Both the position numbers and the translations under genes were made by a program. A DNA stretch of 8,151 nucleotides from Flavobacterium sp. (GTDB lineage: Bacteria; Bacteroidota; Bacteroidia; Flavobacteriales; Flavobacteriaceae). The DNA is taken from assembly GCA_023253295.1 (NCBI GenBank), contig JALRGZ010000179.1, forward strand, positions 1 to 8,151, read 5' to 3'. The notes beneath the pieces are model-generated. The model made no database searches. It was not told where the DNA came from and worked only from the letters and a program-made list of their open reading frames with translations. Shown here in pieces: positions 6,118 through 8,151 of the stretch. Every line of letters begins with the position of its first letter. The stretch's first letter is position 1.

Positions 6118-6981
6118 TTAAATAATTTCTTCGACATGTTTTCTGATATTTTCGGCAATTTTTGTAGTTGGTAAATCATTAGCATCATGCCCAAAAGGTT
6201 CTTCTATTTCTTCGGCAATTAATTCCAGACTCGCTAAAACATAAAAGATAAAAATGACAACTGGAATAACAAAATAACCCAGGTTGAAAACATAGCCAAA
6301 AGGCAAAGTCATTACGTAGAAGAAAATGAATTTTTTTAAAAAAGCACTGTAAGAATAGGGGATAGGAGTGTTTTTAATTCGTTCGCAAATTCCGCAAATA
6401 TCAGTAAAAGACTGAATTTCATTATTCAAAACAATTAATTGGTCGCCTGAAATCTTTTGTTGTTTGTATAATTCGTTAATTTTCACAAACAACATTTTGG
6501 CTACCTGATTGGGACGGTGTGTGTGTTGGTCTACGGAGAAAGTAATTTCTTCCGCTAATTGTTTGCCTGTTTCCTCATTTTTGAGGTGTTTGTTTAGTAT
6601 AGAGGCATAAACAGGAATGATTTTTCTAAAAAAAGCCCTGTCTTTTTCCTCTTCAATAATTGCATTGAGTTTAATTGCCAGATTACGGCTGTTGTTTACT
6701 AAGGCACCCCAGGCTTTACGTCCTTCCCACCAGCGATCGTAAGCGGTATTGGTTCTGAAAACCAACAAAAGTGAAATGACAAAACCCAGCATGCCATGCA
6801 TCATCGAAATGTTTTTGACATGGCTGTCATCAGGAAGATCCCAATATTCTAGTTCCAGATAAGCTATAGCTGCTGAATAACATCCAATTAACAGCATTAA
6901 AGGGAATAGTTGTCTAAAAGTATCCGCTTTATGGAAGCGAAAGATAAAAGTAATCCAGTCTTTTGGGTTGTATGAAATCAT
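6118..6981 (-). CDS. Bestrophin-family ion channel (UPF0187 / RFP-TM)
   Basis: The product is 287 residues, normal for bacterial bestrophin homologues, which form pentameric channels in the inner membrane; characterised members conduct small monovalent ions, and the physiological substrate in Flavobacteriia is not established. Hallmarks are visible in order: an amphipathic N-terminus (FRFHKADTFRQLFP, 14-27), a first hydrophobic segment at about 25-43, a second at about 61-75 leading into FRTNTAYDRWWEGRKAWG (75-92), the conserved NTPIPYSYS (204-212), a long hydrophobic pair at about 218-253 (FIFFYVMTLPFGYVF, VIPVVIFIFYVLA), and the C-terminal EEIEEPFGHDANDLP (257-271). No expected section is missing. 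The gene starts 83 bases after the recG stop on the same strand and may be read through from recG or from a promoter in that gap. The ATG at 6981 directly opens the conserved N-terminal helix; no Shine-Dalgarno sequence precedes it. Confidence 0.94.
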   Translation of the reverse strand: MISYNPKDWITFIFRFHKADTFRQLFPLMLLIGCYSAAIAYLELEYWDLPDDSHVKNISMMHGMLGFVISLLLVFRTNTAYDRWWEGRKAWGALVNNSRNLAIKLNAIIEEEKDRAFFRKIIPVYASILNKHLKNEETGKQLAEEITFSVDQHTHRPNQVAKMLFVKINELYKQQKISGDQLIVLNNEIQSFTDICGICERIKNTPIPYSYSAFLKKFIFFYVMTLPFGYVFNLGYFVIPVVIFIFYVLASLELIAEEIEEPFGHDANDLPTTKIAENIRKHVEEII

Positions 6982-6998
6982 CTAAAATAATTTTGTAG

Positions 6999-7032
6999 TA
7001 AATTTAAGGGATAAAATGTAGACAAAAATCAA
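6999..7032 (-). promoter_or_regulatory. Weak candidate promoter for the bestrophin gene
   Basis: On the - strand TAAATTTA (7006-6999) matches TAnnTTTG except for the last base. TTG triplets lie 16 bases (7025-7023) and 23 bases (7032-7030) upstream. TACATTTT at 7020-7013 is an alternative -7 box. No terminator hairpin separates recG from this gene, so read-through from recG is equally possible. Confidence 0.25.
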
Positions 7033-7064
7033 GTTTAAGAATAAATTATCAATCCAAGCTGTGG

Positions 7065-8151
7065 CTAGCTGATATAATTCCAGATGTTCTTTTTCTTGGT
7101 TAATTCCATATAAACTGCTTTCAAAACGGTGTGTTCCGGTTTGTTTAATCCCGTATCCGAATTTATAATTTGCATGGCATGAGCTCTGGCGAGGGAAAGA
7201 ATTTCTCGGTCTTTGACAATATCGGCAATTTGAAGATTTAAAACACCACTTTGCTGGGTTCCCATTAAGTTTCCGGGGCCTCTTAATTTTAAATCCACTT
7301 CGGCAATTTCAAATCCGTCATTGGTGCGAACCATCGTTTCCATGCGGGTTTTACTATCTGAACTTAATTTGTGATCTGTTATCAGGATGCAATAACTTTG
7401 TTCGGCACCACGTCCTACGCGACCTCTTAATTGGTGTAATTGAGACAATCCAAAACGCTCGGCGCTTTCGATAATCATCACCGAAGCATTAGGGACATTT
7501 ACGCCAACTTCGATAACAGTAGTAGCGACCATAATATTGGTTTTCCCTTCTGCAAAGCGTTTCATTTCGGCATCTTTGTCGGCTGGTTTCATTTTGCCAT
7601 GAACAATAGAAATGGCATATTGAGGCAACGGAAAATCACGGGAAATACTTTCGTAACCATCCATCAAATCTTTGTAATCCATCTTTTCCGATTCCTGAAT
7701 CAATGGATATACAATGTATATTTGGCGTCCTTTGGCTATTTCATCCCGAATGAATTTCCAAATCTTTAATCGATTGCTATCATAACGATGCACGGTTTGA
7801 ATGGGTTTTCGTCCCGGAGGCAATTCGTCAATAACTGAAATATCCAAATCACCATACAAACTCATGGCTAAGGTTCGCGGAATAGGAGTGGCAGTCATGA
7901 CTAAAACGTGTGGTGGAATATGGTTTTTTTTCCATAATTTGGAGCGTTGTTCTACCCCAAAACGGTGTTGCTCGTCAATGATGGCTAATCCTAAATTGTG
8001 GAATTTCACCTTGTCTTCTATCAGGGCATGGGTTCCAATTAGAATTTGTAAATTCCCATTTTCGAGTTCCTCATGAATAATTTTTCTTTCTGAAGTTTTA
8101 GTTGAACCTGTTAGTATTTTGATACTTATATTGAGTTTGTTAGCCAATTCT
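7065..8151 (-). CDS. recG: ATP-dependent DNA helicase RecG, C-terminal part (5' end outside window)
   Basis: The frame is open to the window edge; the leading TTG at 8147 encodes an internal Leu (ELANKLNI), so the true start lies beyond base 8151. About 361 residues are visible, roughly the C-terminal half of a protein usually near 700. RecG is a monomeric superfamily 2 translocase that reverses stalled replication forks and processes branched DNA and R-loops in the cytoplasm. Counting from the Leu at 8147: motif II is IDEQHRFG (57-64, with the RecG-type DEQH), motif III is MTATPIPRT (84-92), motif IV lies near GRQIYIVYPLIQ (140-151), motif V is VATTVIEVGVNVP (207-219) and motif VI is QLHQLRGRVGRG (236-247). 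The C-terminal section VDLKLRGPGNLMGTQQSG (284-301) is also characteristic of RecG. The Walker A motif and the N-terminal wedge domain are outside the window. The stop is TAG at 7067-7065, and no terminator hairpin is evident before the bestrophin gene. Confidence 0.97.
   Translation of the reverse strand, partial: ELANKLNISIKILTGSTKTSERKIIHEELENGNLQILIGTHALIEDKVKFHNLGLAIIDEQHRFGVEQRSKLWKKNHIPPHVLVMTATPIPRTLAMSLYGDLDISVIDELPPGRKPIQTVHRYDSNRLKIWKFIRDEIAKGRQIYIVYPLIQESEKMDYKDLMDGYESISRDFPLPQYAISIVHGKMKPADKDAEMKRFAEGKTNIMVATTVIEVGVNVPNASVMIIESAERFGLSQLHQLRGRVGRGAEQSYCILITDHKLSSDSKTRMETMVRTNDGFEIAEVDLKLRGPGNLMGTQQSGVLNLQIADIVKDREILSLARAHAMQIINSDTGLNKPEHTVLKAVYMELTKKKNIWNYIS

Noticed and set aside
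7051..7078. Repeated AGCT around the recG stop as a possible terminator
   Set aside because: The AGCT copies do not form a stable stem of useful length and no T tract follows.
7440..8076. Two open frames on the + strand opposite recG
   Set aside because: Both lie opposite conserved RecG helicase motifs and have no domain similarity that I can see.
8145..8147. TTG at 8147 as the start of a short RecG-like protein
   Set aside because: The frame continues to the window edge and the residues belong to the middle of the RecG helicase core, so this is an internal Leu codon of a gene cut by the window.

Overview
The window looks like a chromosomal segment of a Flavobacterium-like member of the Bacteroidota (class Flavobacteriia). 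The evidence is a strongly AT-rich sequence, genes that start without a Shine-Dalgarno sequence, a perfect Bacteroidota-type -7 box (TATATTTG) in front of pheT, and typical flavobacterial protein families. These include an OmpA-family protein built like the type IX secretion component PorE, a secreted fasciclin protein and a bestrophin-family channel. I see no mobile element, phage gene, CRISPR array, tRNA or rRNA.

Layout: bases 1-1506 (+) hold the C-terminal part of a beta-propeller / carboxypeptidase-regulatory-like / OmpA protein that begins before the window. A strong terminator follows at 1527-1562. A small secreted FAS1 (fasciclin) protein lies at 1645-2199 (+). It converges on pheT (4705-2285, -), and the two share a bidirectional terminator at 2232-2264. 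Upstream of pheT on the same strand is an unnamed cysteine-containing lipoprotein (5834-4893, -) with its own terminator at 4813-4851. An AT-rich gap of about 280 bases with small repeats separates it from a bestrophin-family membrane channel (6981-6118, -). The last gene is the C-terminal half of recG (8151-7065, -), cut by the window edge.

How the genes relate: this is mostly a run of independently transcribed genes, not one pathway. pheT (translation) and recG (replication-fork repair) are core housekeeping genes. The others act at the envelope: a peptidoglycan-anchored periplasmic protein, a secreted adhesion-type domain, a lipoprotein and an inner-membrane channel. Terminators after the OmpA, fasciclin/pheT and lipoprotein genes support separate transcripts. 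Only recG and the bestrophin gene could share one, across an 83-base gap with no visible terminator. No new multi-gene system is evident. The least explained gene is the lipoprotein, followed by the Lys/Ala/Glu-rich rod in the OmpA protein.
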